Below are positions 8,494-16,466 of a stretch of 64,000 nucleotides of DNA, piece after piece; position 1 is the first letter of the stretch, and every line of letters starts with the position of its first letter. The DNA is from JBBSOK01 sp965219125. GTDB lineage: Bacteria; Bacteroidota; Bacteroidia; Flavobacteriales; Flavobacteriaceae. The position numbers and the translations under genes are program-made. The notes beneath the pieces were generated by a model, which worked only from the letters and a program-made list of their open reading frames with translations, was not told the DNA's origin and did no database searches. The stretch is taken from assembly GCA_965219125.1 (NCBI GenBank), contig CBDCMO010000002.1, positions 868,001 through 932,000 on the forward strand. Direction: 5' to 3'.

Positions 8494-9470
8494 ACGTATC
8501 TATTAAGGTTTTTTGGATTTCTGTTTACTTTTAGGGTTTTATTGTTGTTTATGTTATTTTCTTTAAGTCTTTGTATTGATATGTTAAGTTCAAAACCTAA
8601 CAATAGTAGGTTTGCATTTATCCAAATATAGAATAACAAAATTAATAATGCTCCAATGGAACCATACAACTCGTTATAACTTGAAAAATTATTTATATAG
8701 ACACCGAAAAAATAGGTTGTAATCATAAATAATATTGTTGAAACTACAGCACCAATTGAAAAAAACCGTGATTTCTTACCTTCCTTGGTGCCAAAATAAT
8801 ATAGTGTGGCTATAATTATATAAATCATAATTACCAAAATTAAAACCTGCATTGCCGATATCCAAAAAACATCATTTTTTATATATGCCCTACTTTGTAA
8901 ATCTCGAATGATATATTCAATATAAAATATAACACTCACGGTAAATAACAACAACAATGCCAGAATAATTGAGACCATAATTGCTACCGCAAATTGCCGA
9001 AAATAACCACGATTCATAGTCACGTGAAAAGAATATTCGAACGCGCTGAAAATTGCATTAACACCATTTGCAGATAAATATAAAGACAAAATAAAGACAA
9101 AAGATAGTAATCCTGCACGCGGGTTTACGGCAATATCTGCTATTACCGGATAGAAGAAATCTGCCGTTTGCGGCGGCAGAAAATTTTCAATAAATATTAA
9201 AAAACGGGTCTGGAAATCGTCAATTGGCACATACGGAATCAGATTTAAAAGTAAAAGCAGAAAAGGAAACAAAGCCACAAAAAAACTATATGCAATGCTA
9301 CTAGCTCTTGAGCTAAAAGTACCTTTTAATATTCCTGTGCCATAAATATCCAATAAATCATATAACGTAAGCCCATTTAAACCTGGTAATTTTATTCGCT
9401 TACTAAATTTTATGAGGTCGCGGATAATAGGAATATTTATCTCTTTATCTACTACCTTCTTTTTAGTCAT
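8490..9470 (-). CDS. YihY/BrkB-type inner membrane protein
   Basis: A 326-aa integral membrane protein of the YihY/virulence factor BrkB family. About six hydrophobic segments lie between residues 58 and 300, after a soluble N-terminus. The family pattern is visible: SRASSIAYSFFVALFPFLLL, then GLLSFVFILSLYLSANGVNAIFSAFE, and a late GSIGALLILLFYIWINANLLLLGFE split over the last segments. The family was once misnamed ribonuclease BN; transport activity is unproven. The start overlaps the nadC stop by one base (TAATG), and its own stop overlaps the CHI-like start. Confidence 0.9.
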   Translation of the reverse strand: MTKKKVVDKEINIPIIRDLIKFSKRIKLPGLNGLTLYDLLDIYGTGILKGTFSSRASSIAYSFFVALFPFLLLLLNLIPYVPIDDFQTRFLIFIENFLPPQTADFFYPVIADIAVNPRAGLLSFVFILSLYLSANGVNAIFSAFEYSFHVTMNRGYFRQFAVAIMVSIILALLLLFTVSVIFYIEYIIRDLQSRAYIKNDVFWISAMQVLILVIMIYIIIATLYYFGTKEGKKSRFFSIGAVVSTILFMITTYFFGVYINNFSSYNELYGSIGALLILLFYIWINANLLLLGFELNISIQRLKENNINNNKTLKVNRNPKNLNRYV

Positions 9471-10327
9471 TATACTGCTTTTAGGCTTAGGTCTAAATTA
9501 TGAACCGAATGTGTTAGCGCGCCACTGCTTATAAAATCTACACCGCATTCTGCATATTTCCTAGCCGTTTCCAGCGTTATTCCACCACTACTTTCGGTGA
9601 GGCATTTTTCATTAATAAGTTGTACCGCCTTTTTAGTATCTTCATAATTAAAATTGTCGATTAGAATTCGGTAAACATCTTCACTTTTTAAAATTTCTTC
9701 AATTTCCGTAAGGTTTCTAGCTTCAATTATAATCTTTAGATCTAAATGATTTTCCTCTAAATAACGCTTCGTTTTTGAAATGGCTTTTGTAATTCCCCCA
9801 CAAAAATCTATGTGGTTATCTTTCAACATTACCATATCATACAAAGCGAAACGATGATTTTCGCCACCACCTATTTTAACGGCCCATTTTTCAAGCGCTC
9901 GGATTCCCGGCGTTGTTTTTCGTGTATCTAAAATTTGGGTTTTGGTTCCTTCTAAAAGTTTTACGTATTCATTGGTTTTTGTCGCAATCGCACTCATACG
10001 CTGCATTGCGTTCAATACTAATCTTTCGGCCTTTAAAATAGACTGCGATAATCCTGAAACGTAAAAACATATATCGCCATATTTTACCGTTTCGCCGTCT
10101 TTAATTTTTATGTCCAATTCCAATCCGGGATCAACATATTCAAAAACCTGTCGTGCAAAATCTATTCCTGCGATTATACCTTTGTCTTTCACCAATAATT
10201 TTGCGGTACCGGTTGCATCTTCTGGGATACAGGCAAGACTGCTGTGATCGCCATCGCCTACATCTTCGCGTATTGCGTTAGCTATTATAATATCAATTTC
10301 TTTGTTGAATTGTTTTTTTGAAATCAT
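9470..10327 (-). CDS. nadC: Nicotinate-nucleotide pyrophosphorylase (carboxylating)
   Basis: Makes nicotinate mononucleotide from quinolinate and PRPP in NAD synthesis. I chose the ATG at 10327, giving 285 aa beginning MISKKQFNKEIDIII; the frame is open further upstream but that stretch overlaps the divergent rlmH and has no family match. Key features are REDVGDGDHSSL near the N-terminus, RKTTPGIRALEKWAV, the GGGENHRF-YDMVMLKDNHI substrate-binding region, and the C-terminal GVDFISSGALTHS. It leads the gene string that continues with yihY and the CHI-like gene. Confidence 0.96.
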   Translation of the reverse strand: MISKKQFNKEIDIIIANAIREDVGDGDHSSLACIPEDATGTAKLLVKDKGIIAGIDFARQVFEYVDPGLELDIKIKDGETVKYGDICFYVSGLSQSILKAERLVLNAMQRMSAIATKTNEYVKLLEGTKTQILDTRKTTPGIRALEKWAVKIGGGENHRFALYDMVMLKDNHIDFCGGITKAISKTKRYLEENHLDLKIIIEARNLTEIEEILKSEDVYRILIDNFNYEDTKKAVQLINEKCLTESSGGITLETARKYAECGVDFISSGALTHSVHNLDLSLKAV

Positions 10328-10400
10328 AATCTTGAAATAAATAGCTAAAATAGTTGAAATATTTTGAAGCGTCTCAAAACAAGTGCAAGCACTACTAAAA

Positions 10401-10408
10401 TATCTTTG
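10401..10408 (+). promoter_or_regulatory. Probable -7 element of the rlmH promoter
   Basis: TATCTTTG matches the TAnnTTTG element and lies 15 bp before the rlmH ATG, so the leader would be very short. No TTG is found at the usual 19-21 nt upstream, so only half of the promoter is recognisable. Confidence 0.5.
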
Positions 10409-10422
10409 TATTTTTGAAAAAT

Positions 10423-10896
10423 ATGAAGATAACCCTTTTGGCAATTGGTAAAACAGACAATCAACATTTACATAAAATAATGGATGATTACATAAAACGT
10501 TTAAGCTTTTATGTTTCATTTAATTTTGAAGTAATTGCTGATATTAAAAATGTGAAAAATCTTTCGGAAAAGCTCCAAAAAGAAGCGGAAGGAACCGAAA
10601 TACTTAAAGGAATTACAAATTCAGACCAATTAATACTATTAGATGAAAATGGAAAAAATTACACCTCGATTGCTTTTTCAGATTATTTGCAAAAAAAAAT
10701 GAACAGTGGTTTAAAAAACCTAACATTTGTAATTGGCGGTCCGTACGGTTTTAGCGAAGAGGTTTATAAAAGAGCAAACGGAAAAATAGCACTTTCTACT
10801 ATGACTTTTTCACACCAAATGGTACGATTGTTTTTTATAGAACAGCTTTATAGAGGATTCACAATTTTAAAAAATGAACCATATCATCATCAATAG
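10423..10896 (+). CDS. rlmH: 23S rRNA pseudouridine-1915 N3-methyltransferase RlmH
   Basis: Methylates pseudouridine 1915 in helix 69 of 23S rRNA using S-adenosylmethionine. The 157-aa length and SPOUT fold signature fit: MKITLLAIGKTDNQHL at the start, the cofactor loop FVIGGPYGFS at about 103-112, and the C-terminal STMTFSHQMVRLFFIEQLYR with KNEPYHHQ at the end. I used the ATG at 10423 rather than a TTG three codons earlier. It is divergent from nadC; the 95 bp between them must hold both promoters. Confidence 0.97.
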   Translation: MKITLLAIGKTDNQHLHKIMDDYIKRLSFYVSFNFEVIADIKNVKNLSEKLQKEAEGTEILKGITNSDQLILLDENGKNYTSIAFSDYLQKKMNSGLKNLTFVIGGPYGFSEEVYKRANGKIALSTMTFSHQMVRLFFIEQLYRGFTILKNEPYHHQ

Positions 10897-11405
10897 TCAG
10901 TTAGCTTTCGGTAGGAATTGTTATTTGTAAACAAGAATTTATAAACATTTGATCTTTCAAAATTGGGTGGGATTGTTACAACTATAATCTTTCCTTTCCA
11001 TTTATAAATTTTTATAATATTACCGTCTTTCGTTTTTGAATCTTTTAATTTATAACCCAAAACCTCCATTTGGCTGAGAAAGCTTGTATATAAATTGTTG
11101 TTTTTGAAAACCATATCGAGCGCGGTAGCATTTGCACTTTTCGAAAAATAATAATTTATAAAATATTTGCCTAGTGATTCATTCACCTTATAATTAGGTA
11201 CATCAAAAACAAATTTTGCTACACCAAATTTCTTAGGTGTTTCATCCTCAGCGCTATAGAAATACCAATTTCCTTTGGTCAAGGTTTCTTGAACTACGGC
11301 AATACTTTCATCTCCCATTTTATTTAACTGCGAAACAGTTACATTCTGGGCTGATAAATAGAAGCCACAAAAAATACAAATGCACAAAAAGGCATAAAAT
11401 TTCAT
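10890..11405 (-). CDS. Secreted protein of unknown function
   Basis: A 171-aa protein beginning at the ATG at 11405 (MKFYAFLCICIFCGFYLSAQ), which forms a clear signal peptide with cleavage near SAQ. The mature part has no repeated domain or catalytic motif I recognise; it is rich in Lys, Asn and aromatic residues, consistent with a small periplasmic or outer-membrane-associated protein. An in-frame extension upstream of this start adds a second hydrophobic stretch and looks spurious. Its end overlaps rlmH by 7 bp in convergent orientation. Confidence 0.65.
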   Translation of the reverse strand: MKFYAFLCICIFCGFYLSAQNVTVSQLNKMGDESIAVVQETLTKGNWYFYSAEDETPKKFGVAKFVFDVPNYKVNESLGKYFINYYFSKSANATALDMVFKNNNLYTSFLSQMEVLGYKLKDSKTKDGNIIKIYKWKGKIIVVTIPPNFERSNVYKFLFTNNNSYRKLTDY

Positions 11406-11648
11406 AAAATAAATTTTAAATGATGTATTTGTGGGGAGTTGATGAACAAATCTATATAAAAAAAATGAAAGACAAAAAACAAACAAAGAATTCTATAAGT
11501 CTAATATATCCAAACATAATGGTTATAAAAAATATTTTTTAATTTTATAAAGTAGTTAGATAATTATTGATTTACTATACATATCGATTGTAAAATATAG
11601 GTAAAATATGAAGCGAATTTAAGCTAAATTTATTTGAATAAAATTGCA

Positions 11649-12413
11649 TTAATCCTTTCTATTCAACACTTTATATTCTTCGTAACAACCACTTATTGCA
11701 TCCAAAATTTGAAGATCGTTTGCTGTTTTTATAAAGTCTTTTGAATAACTACATTTATTTAGAATTTCGTCTATATCAACTCTTTCTAGTTGCAAGACTG
11801 CCATTAATGTTTCACGGTCATATTTAGATTGAAGTAAATTTCTAATTTCGTCATCGGTCTTCATCTGTCTTAATTTTCGCATCTGTTTGGGTTGTTTTCC
11901 AAAAACGTTATATAGGAAATCTGCCGGATTAAAAATTGACCCCAACACTTTACTTATAGCGCCCGGTTGCCTGCTACCGCCTTCATAACCTGTACTCAAG
12001 CCAGAAATTCTGTATCTATAATTATCATAAATAGGAATAGTTTTAGCATCTACTTCAACATAACCTGTTAATTGAACGGGCCGTAAAACAACTTCTTCCA
12101 ACGCTATTCCCAATTCAGTCATTTTCACTTTAATATCACCAAATTTTAACCAGTCATTCGTCACGCGAACTCTTATACTTTTAAAGCCCAAATATGAAAA
12201 ATACAGTGTATCATTTACGGCCGCAGTAATTTTGAAACTACCATCTTCGCTTGAAGATGTTCCAATAACCTTGTTTAAATTTACAATGTTCACATTTTCC
12301 AAAGGTCTATCAGTTGCATCGTTCAGCACTTTTCCAACCACTATTTCCTTGACTTGAGCAAAACCAGAAAAAGTAGAAAAAACGACAAAAAAGAGCATTA
12401 CAAAATGCTTCAT
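11649..12413 (-). CDS. Secreted protein with carboxypeptidase-like regulatory domain
   Basis: A 254-aa protein with signal peptide (MKHFVMLFFVVFSTFSGFAQ, start ATG at 12413). Residues about 25-100 form a CarboxypepD_reg-like beta-sandwich (VVGKVLNDATDRPLENVNIVN, then GSFKI and LYFSYLGFKS), the same module that precedes the plug in SusC-like TonB receptors. Here no plug or barrel follows: the C-terminal 150 residues are charged and helical, without a known domain. Probably periplasmic or attached to the outer membrane; the role is unknown. The next gene upstream, deaD, ends at its own terminator. Confidence 0.75.
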   Translation of the reverse strand: MKHFVMLFFVVFSTFSGFAQVKEIVVGKVLNDATDRPLENVNIVNLNKVIGTSSSEDGSFKITAAVNDTLYFSYLGFKSIRVRVTNDWLKFGDIKVKMTELGIALEEVVLRPVQLTGYVEVDAKTIPIYDNYRYRISGLSTGYEGGSRQPGAISKVLGSIFNPADFLYNVFGKQPKQMRKLRQMKTDDEIRNLLQSKYDRETLMAVLQLERVDIDEILNKCSYSKDFIKTANDLQILDAISGCYEEYKVLNRKD

Positions 12414-12572
12414 AAAAAGATTGTGTGTTGGGAATTTGGGATGTTTCACTTTTACTAATTTTTTTTATATTTCAAATAATTGTTTGACATGCAAGATAAT
12501 TAAAACAGTAATTGAAGCTTCAAAAAATTGAAAATCTCCTATTTAATTCTCAAAATGCTAAAAATTGAAATG

Positions 12573-12595
12573 AAAAAAGCCTCGTTAAGAGGCTT
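12573..12595 (-). terminator. Rho-independent terminator of deaD
   Basis: Stem AAGCCTC/GAGGCTT (12577-12583 with 12589-12595), loop of 5 nt, followed on the minus strand by a U-rich run. It lies about 90 bp after the helicase stop. Confidence 0.8.
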
Positions 12596-12686
12596 GTAAA
12601 GATATAAGTATAGTCGTTAAAACGATGCCAAAATTTATGGAATGCTTAAAATTCACAAATTTTTGAATCTCTTGTTTTAAATAAGA

Positions 12687-14597
12687 TTAATCTCTTCTTC
12701 TCCTTCTACCACCAGTACCTTCAGAAGATGGTTTATCACTTCTTTTTCTACTTTTTCCAGCAAATGCCGGTTTATCACCACCGCTAAAACTTTTTCCGCC
12801 TTCACGTTTTTTGAAACCAGAACCTTCGCCTGAACTACTGCCAGAACTTCTTTCGCGCTTTTTAAAGCCAAAATTTCCTTCAGATCCACCTTTTCTATGT
12901 TCTTTTCTGTCTCCTCTATCTCTGCCGCCGCTACGACCGCCACTTTTACCTCCTTTGTCGCTTCCGCCTCTGCTTCTTCCGCTACTGCGGCCACTACTAC
13001 TTTTTCCAGTATCCGTACTTACTTCAACATTCACGTGTCTACCTTCCAATTTAAAATCTTCGAAGGCCGCTAATACTAAATCTTTGTGAACGTCATCCGT
13101 ATTAAAGAAAGAGAAGCTATCTTTTACATCAACTTTGTAAACGTCGTCTTTTCCTAAATTCAACAAATCCCGTAAGAAATCCTTCAAGCTCATCCAATCA
13201 AAATCATCTTTTGATCCAACATTCAAAAAGAAACGAGTGCTATCTTTAGATTCGGTATAATTTTGACTGCCCGCAGAAACATTTAAATTTTTCGAGTTTT
13301 TGTAATAATTGAAGAAACGCGTAAATTCAACAGAAAAGACCTTTTTAATCAAATCTTCTTTTGTAAAATCTTCCAATACTTCATTTATCTTCGGAAGGTA
13401 ATTATCAATTTCGTGATTTACTTTCGTGTCTTTTATGCTATTTGCAAGGTGAAAAAGTTGTCTCTCACAAATTTCCATTCCATCCGGAATTTCCCGAGCT
13501 GTAAATTTTTGCTGAATTTTCTTTTCGATACTGTGAATCTTACGAACTTCACTTTTAGAAACAATTACCATTGAAACACCCGTTTTACCTGCTCTGCCTG
13601 TACGGCCACTTCGGTGCGTGTATATTTCAATTTCGTCTGGCAGTTGATAGTTAATTACGTGTGTAATATCATCTACATCTATTCCACGAGCCGCAACATC
13701 TGTAGCAACAAGCATTTGGATTTGTCTATTTCTAAACGACTTCATAACCATATCGCGCTGATTCTGACTCAAATCGCCGTGAATTGCTGCTGCATTGTAT
13801 CCATCTTCAATTAATTGCTCGGCTACTTTTTGTGTATCTCGCTTTGTACGGCAAAAAATAACCGAAAAAATATCCGGATTGGCATCTGCCAAACGCTTCA
13901 AAGCATCGTAACGGTCTCTTGCGTTTACCAAATAATATTCGTGCGAAACAGTATCTGTTCCTGTATTTTTTGCGCCAACGGTAATTTCAACCGGGTTGTT
14001 CATAAACTTTTTAGCGATTACAGAAACTTCTTTCGGCATTGTTGCGCTAAAAAGCCACGTACTTTTTTCTTTTGGGGAATGTGAAAGTATTTCAGTAATA
14101 TCTTCAAAGAAGCCCATATTTAGCATCTCGTCTGCTTCATCAAGCACACAATAATCAATTTTTGAAATATCAATCATCCGTCTGCCAATCATATCCTTCA
14201 TACGGCCAGGCGTAGCCACAATAATCTGTGCACCTCTTTTTATTTGGTTAGATTGTTCGCTAATGCTTGCACCTCCGTAGATTGCAACAACATTTAAGCC
14301 TTTGTAATATTTACCATATGTATTTAACTCATTGGTAATTTGAAGGCAAAGTTCGCGCGTTGGCGAAAGAATTAAGCCCTGCGTTGTGCGGCTTTCAATA
14401 TTAATTTTTTGAAGCATTGGGAAACCGAATGCGGCTGTTTTTCCCGTTCCTGTTTGTGCAAGCGCTACAATATCTGTATCGCTTTCTAATAAGATTGGAA
14501 TTGCTTTTTCTTGAACTTCTGATGGGGTTTCAAAGCCCATATCGGTAATGGCCTTGAGAAGATTTTCTTCAAGACCTAAATCTTTAAATTTAGTCAT
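12687..14597 (-). CDS. deaD: DEAD-box RNA helicase, DeaD/CsdA type
   Basis: Unwinds structured RNA during ribosome assembly and cold adaptation. The 636-aa form starts MTKFKDLGLEENLL (ATG 14597; another ATG lies three codons upstream). Order: Q-motif with ETPSEVQEKAIP, motif I AQTGTGKT, VLDEADEML, SAT in LFSATMP, motif VI HRSGRTGRAGKTG, then a DbpA-type RNA-binding domain (about 450-535) and a low-complexity Arg/Gly/Ser/Lys tail (about 540-636) rich in GRSGGR and RGGSDKGG units. The gene has its own promoter and a leader of about 100 nt with a hairpin, as expected for a cold-responsive helicase. Confidence 0.94.
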   Translation of the reverse strand: MTKFKDLGLEENLLKAITDMGFETPSEVQEKAIPILLESDTDIVALAQTGTGKTAAFGFPMLQKINIESRTTQGLILSPTRELCLQITNELNTYGKYYKGLNVVAIYGGASISEQSNQIKRGAQIIVATPGRMKDMIGRRMIDISKIDYCVLDEADEMLNMGFFEDITEILSHSPKEKSTWLFSATMPKEVSVIAKKFMNNPVEITVGAKNTGTDTVSHEYYLVNARDRYDALKRLADANPDIFSVIFCRTKRDTQKVAEQLIEDGYNAAAIHGDLSQNQRDMVMKSFRNRQIQMLVATDVAARGIDVDDITHVINYQLPDEIEIYTHRSGRTGRAGKTGVSMVIVSKSEVRKIHSIEKKIQQKFTAREIPDGMEICERQLFHLANSIKDTKVNHEIDNYLPKINEVLEDFTKEDLIKKVFSVEFTRFFNYYKNSKNLNVSAGSQNYTESKDSTRFFLNVGSKDDFDWMSLKDFLRDLLNLGKDDVYKVDVKDSFSFFNTDDVHKDLVLAAFEDFKLEGRHVNVEVSTDTGKSSSGRSSGRSRGGSDKGGKSGGRSGGRDRGDRKEHRKGGSEGNFGFKKRERSSGSSSGEGSGFKKREGGKSFSGGDKPAFAGKSRKRSDKPSSEGTGGRRRRRD

Positions 14598-14676
14598 GTA
14601 CTGCATTTTAATTGTCAATGTGCTGTAAGGAAGCGAATTCTGGACAATTAAAACTCACAACTTCTTTCAACACTAC

Positions 14677-14691
14677 TCCTCACGCTGAGGA
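14677..14691 (-). promoter_or_regulatory. Hairpin at the 5' end of the deaD leader
   Basis: TCCTCA-GCG-TGAGGA forms a perfect 6-bp stem with a 3-nt loop, about 10 nt after the predicted transcription start. An A8 run precedes it in the transcript. On the plus strand the same element followed by T8 would look like a terminator, but no plus-strand gene ends here, so a leader stem is the better reading. Confidence 0.5.
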
Positions 14692-14706
14692 TTTTTTTTG
14701 AAGGCG

Positions 14707-14737
14707 CAAAGATACTGTTTTTTTATTTAGCTGGCAA
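14707..14737 (-). promoter_or_regulatory. deaD promoter (TTG-N20-TATCTTTG)
   Basis: On the minus strand TTG (14737-14735), a 20-nt spacer and TATCTTTG (14714-14707) fit the Bacteroidota consensus. The start site should be near 14700, giving a leader of roughly 100 nt. Confidence 0.75.
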
Positions 14738-14766
14738 TGTGGAGTTTGAAGAATTTTAACTATTTA

Positions 14767-14846
14767 GAGTTTAGGAGTTTAGGAGTTTAGGGGTTTAGGA
14801 GTTTAGGAGTTTAGGAGTTTAGGAGTTTAGGAGTTTAGGAGTTTAG
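14767..14846. repeat. Tandem repeat, 10 copies of GAGTTTAG
   Basis: Ten contiguous 8-bp units from 14767 to 14846; nine are identical and the fourth has GGGTTTAG. The period of 8 is not a multiple of 3 and there is no open frame across it. It lies upstream of the deaD promoter, between deaD and the end of rdgB. There are no spacers, so it is not a CRISPR array. Copy number is likely to vary between strains. Confidence 0.95.
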
Positions 14847-14979
14847 GATAAAATAAAAATTCTTTTTGAATGAAACTAACATTTTATATAAAAGTTAATT
14901 TTAAAAATAACTTTAATCGAAACAATTCGGATTAAACTGAACAAATTAGAATTCATAAAATGAAAACTGAAACTGAAGA

Positions 14980-15552
14980 CTATTTATAAAGATATTCAAT
15001 TAACTGTCGCATTGCCTTTCCTCTGTGGCCTATCTTCCCTTTTAGCGTTAATGACATTTCAGCAAAAGTTTCATTGTAGCCAGTTGGTCTAAAAATTGGA
15101 TCGTAACCAAAACCGCCGTTTCCTTGCTTTGTTTTTACAATTTCTCCTTCACAAATTCCAATAAATAAGGATTTTGAATGATTGAAATTCAACGCAATCG
15201 CTGTTTTAAATCGCGCTTTTCGGCTTGGAGCGTCTTCCAATTTTTGCAATAATTTTTGCATATTTGCCTCAGCGTCGCCGTTCTTTCCCGCGTATCGCGC
15301 GCTGTAAACTCCAGGCTCGTTATTTATAGCTTCAACTTCCAAACCTGTGTCGTCGGCAAAACAACTGTAACCATATTTTTCGCTGATGTAGTTTGCCTTC
15401 AAGATTGCGTTTCCTTCAATTGTATCGGCTGTTTCGACAATATCTTCATTACAACCAATTTCATTTAAGGAAAGTAATTTCATTGTTTTTGGCAATAATG
15501 CTTTTACTTCAATTAATTTATTTTCGTTTTGCGTGGCAAATACCAATTCCAT
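14980..15552 (-). CDS. rdgB: Non-canonical purine NTP pyrophosphatase, RdgB/HAM1 family
   Basis: Hydrolyses dITP, XTP and similar nucleotides to monophosphates, keeping deaminated purines out of DNA. The 190-aa protein has the standard signature: FATQNENKLIEVKALLP at the N-terminus, the metal/substrate loop ADDTGLEVEAINNEPGVYSAR at about 67-87, GFGYDPIFRPTGY, and the C-terminal GHRGKAMRQL. Its ATG is 2 bp after the trmH stop, so the two are one transcription unit. Confidence 0.96.
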   Translation of the reverse strand: MELVFATQNENKLIEVKALLPKTMKLLSLNEIGCNEDIVETADTIEGNAILKANYISEKYGYSCFADDTGLEVEAINNEPGVYSARYAGKNGDAEANMQKLLQKLEDAPSRKARFKTAIALNFNHSKSLFIGICEGEIVKTKQGNGGFGYDPIFRPTGYNETFAEMSLTLKGKIGHRGKAMRQLIEYLYK

Positions 15553-15554
15553 TG

Positions 15555-16214
15555 TTAACTATTTTGGGTTTCGTAAAATCTTTCAATAATTTTATCTACG
15601 TTTTTAATTGTATTTTTTGTCCATTGTAATTCAATTTCTAATTTTTCATCTTCACTTAAATGCCAATTCAGTTTGGTTTTTCGTAATTCTGTAGCGGCGT
15701 ATTGAAGAATTATAGCTGCAGATACCGAGATGTTCAAACTTTCTGAGAATCCAAACATTGGAATTTTAAGATATTCATCTGCTTCATTTAAAACAGTTTC
15801 AGATAAGCCAACATTTTCTTTTCCGAAGAAAAATGCGCTCTTTCTTGAATAATCAAAATCAGTTAGCAATTTTCCGTTTTTGTGCGGAGTTGTTGCAACT
15901 ATTTGATAATCGTCTTTCTTTAAATCAGAAATACATTTTTGCATACTATTATGTCGCGTTAGGCTCACCCATTTTTGCGCGCCCATTGCAATTTCACGAT
16001 CCATTTTTTTGCCCAAACGCTCTTCTACAACGTGCATATCCTGTATTCCGAAAACATCGCAAGTTCGCATAACTGCACTCGCATTGTGCATTTGGTAAAT
16101 GTCTTCGGTCACCACGGTAAAATGCCGGGTGCGGTCGTTTAATATTTGCTTAAAACGTGCAATACGATCTTCGGTTAAAATATTTTGTAAATGTTTAAAG
16201 AGTTGTAAGTCCAA
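15555..16214 (-). CDS. trmH: tRNA (guanosine-18) 2'-O-methyltransferase, TrmH/SpoU type
   Basis: A 219-aa SPOUT methyltransferase. It has an N-terminal tRNA-recognition helix (FKQILNDRTRHFTVVTEDIY), then motif 1 (HNASAVMRTCDVFGI), motif 2 (AFFFGKENVGLSE) and motif 3 (IPMFGFSESLNISVSAAIIL), plus the C-terminal helical extension usual for TrmH. No ATG is available near the N-terminus. I prefer the TTG at 16214, because a TTG eight codons earlier lies inside the -7 promoter element at 16236-16243 and would not be transcribed. Operon with rdgB. Confidence 0.88.
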   Translation of the reverse strand: MDLQLFKHLQNILTEDRIARFKQILNDRTRHFTVVTEDIYQMHNASAVMRTCDVFGIQDMHVVEERLGKKMDREIAMGAQKWVSLTRHNSMQKCISDLKKDDYQIVATTPHKNGKLLTDFDYSRKSAFFFGKENVGLSETVLNEADEYLKIPMFGFSESLNISVSAAIILQYAATELRKTKLNWHLSEDEKLEIELQWTKNTIKNVDKIIERFYETQNS

Positions 16215-16235
16215 GTTAATTAGGGTATTTTTATG

Positions 16236-16243
16236 CAAAGATA
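16236..16243 (-). promoter_or_regulatory. -7 element of the trmH-rdgB promoter; decides the trmH start
   Basis: TATCTTTG on the minus strand. With the usual 5-7 nt to the start site, transcription begins near 16230, leaving a leader of about 16 nt before the TTG at 16214. A good TTG at -33 is not visible. Confidence 0.55.
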
Positions 16244-16249
16244 ACGCAT

Positions 16250-16325
16250 CAAAAAGAAATCGAAATCGAAATCGAAAAATGAAGAAATTGCAGTTGGAAG
16301 TGGAAGTTGGCAGTTCTGTTTTCCG
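16250..16325. repeat. Quasi-periodic low-complexity intergenic tract
   Basis: Repeats of AAATCG (AAATCGAAATCGAAATCG, around 16257-16280) followed by loosely repeated GGAAGT/GTTGGCAGT words. The region lies between the divergent trmH and cobB genes and codes for nothing. Similar word-like tracts occur at other intergenic sites of this window. Confidence 0.6.
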
Positions 16326-16466
16326 AGATTAAATTAAAGTGTAAGTTATACAGAATGTGAAATTTTCATTTAATTATTCCAATAATCAACGTTGAATCAA
16401 AAAAAATCGAAATTTCATCCAGCTTCTTGCTTCAAGCATCCAGCATCCAACAACAAAAATAAAATT

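Larger units (their letters stand above)
14598..14979. other. Gene-free stretch of 382 bp between deaD and rdgB
   Basis: It holds the deaD leader and promoter (to 14737) and the 8-bp tandem repeat (14767-14846). In 14847-14979 I see only AT-rich DNA without a gene, hairpin or promoter of note. Confidence 0.7.

Noticed and set aside
8084..8506. A 140-aa open frame antisense to the chalcone isomerase-like gene
   Set aside because: The minus-strand gene has a signal peptide, family pattern and operon context; the plus frame has none.
10328..10519. An N-terminal extension of nadC by 64 residues
   Set aside because: It would overlap the divergent rlmH gene and its promoter, and has no resemblance to the family; ATG 10327 gives the normal NadC N-terminus.
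12677..12994. A 105-aa open frame rich in Ala, Glu, Val and Lys on the minus strand
   Set aside because: It lies inside the Gly/Arg-rich tail of deaD in another frame; its odd composition follows from the repeated codons of that tail.
12811..13089. A proline/leucine-rich open frame on the plus strand
   Set aside because: It is antisense to the deaD tail; the Pro/Leu bias mirrors the Gly/Arg/Lys codons.
14677..14700. Plus-strand terminator (hairpin followed by T8)
   Set aside because: No plus-strand gene ends upstream; the deaD promoter places the hairpin in the minus-strand leader instead.
14767..14846. CRISPR array
   Set aside because: The units are contiguous 8-bp repeats without spacers, and no cas genes are present.
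16392..16466. An extended sirtuin start
   Set aside because: The extra 25 residues are encoded by word-repeat intergenic DNA; the family begins at MRIAVLTGAG.
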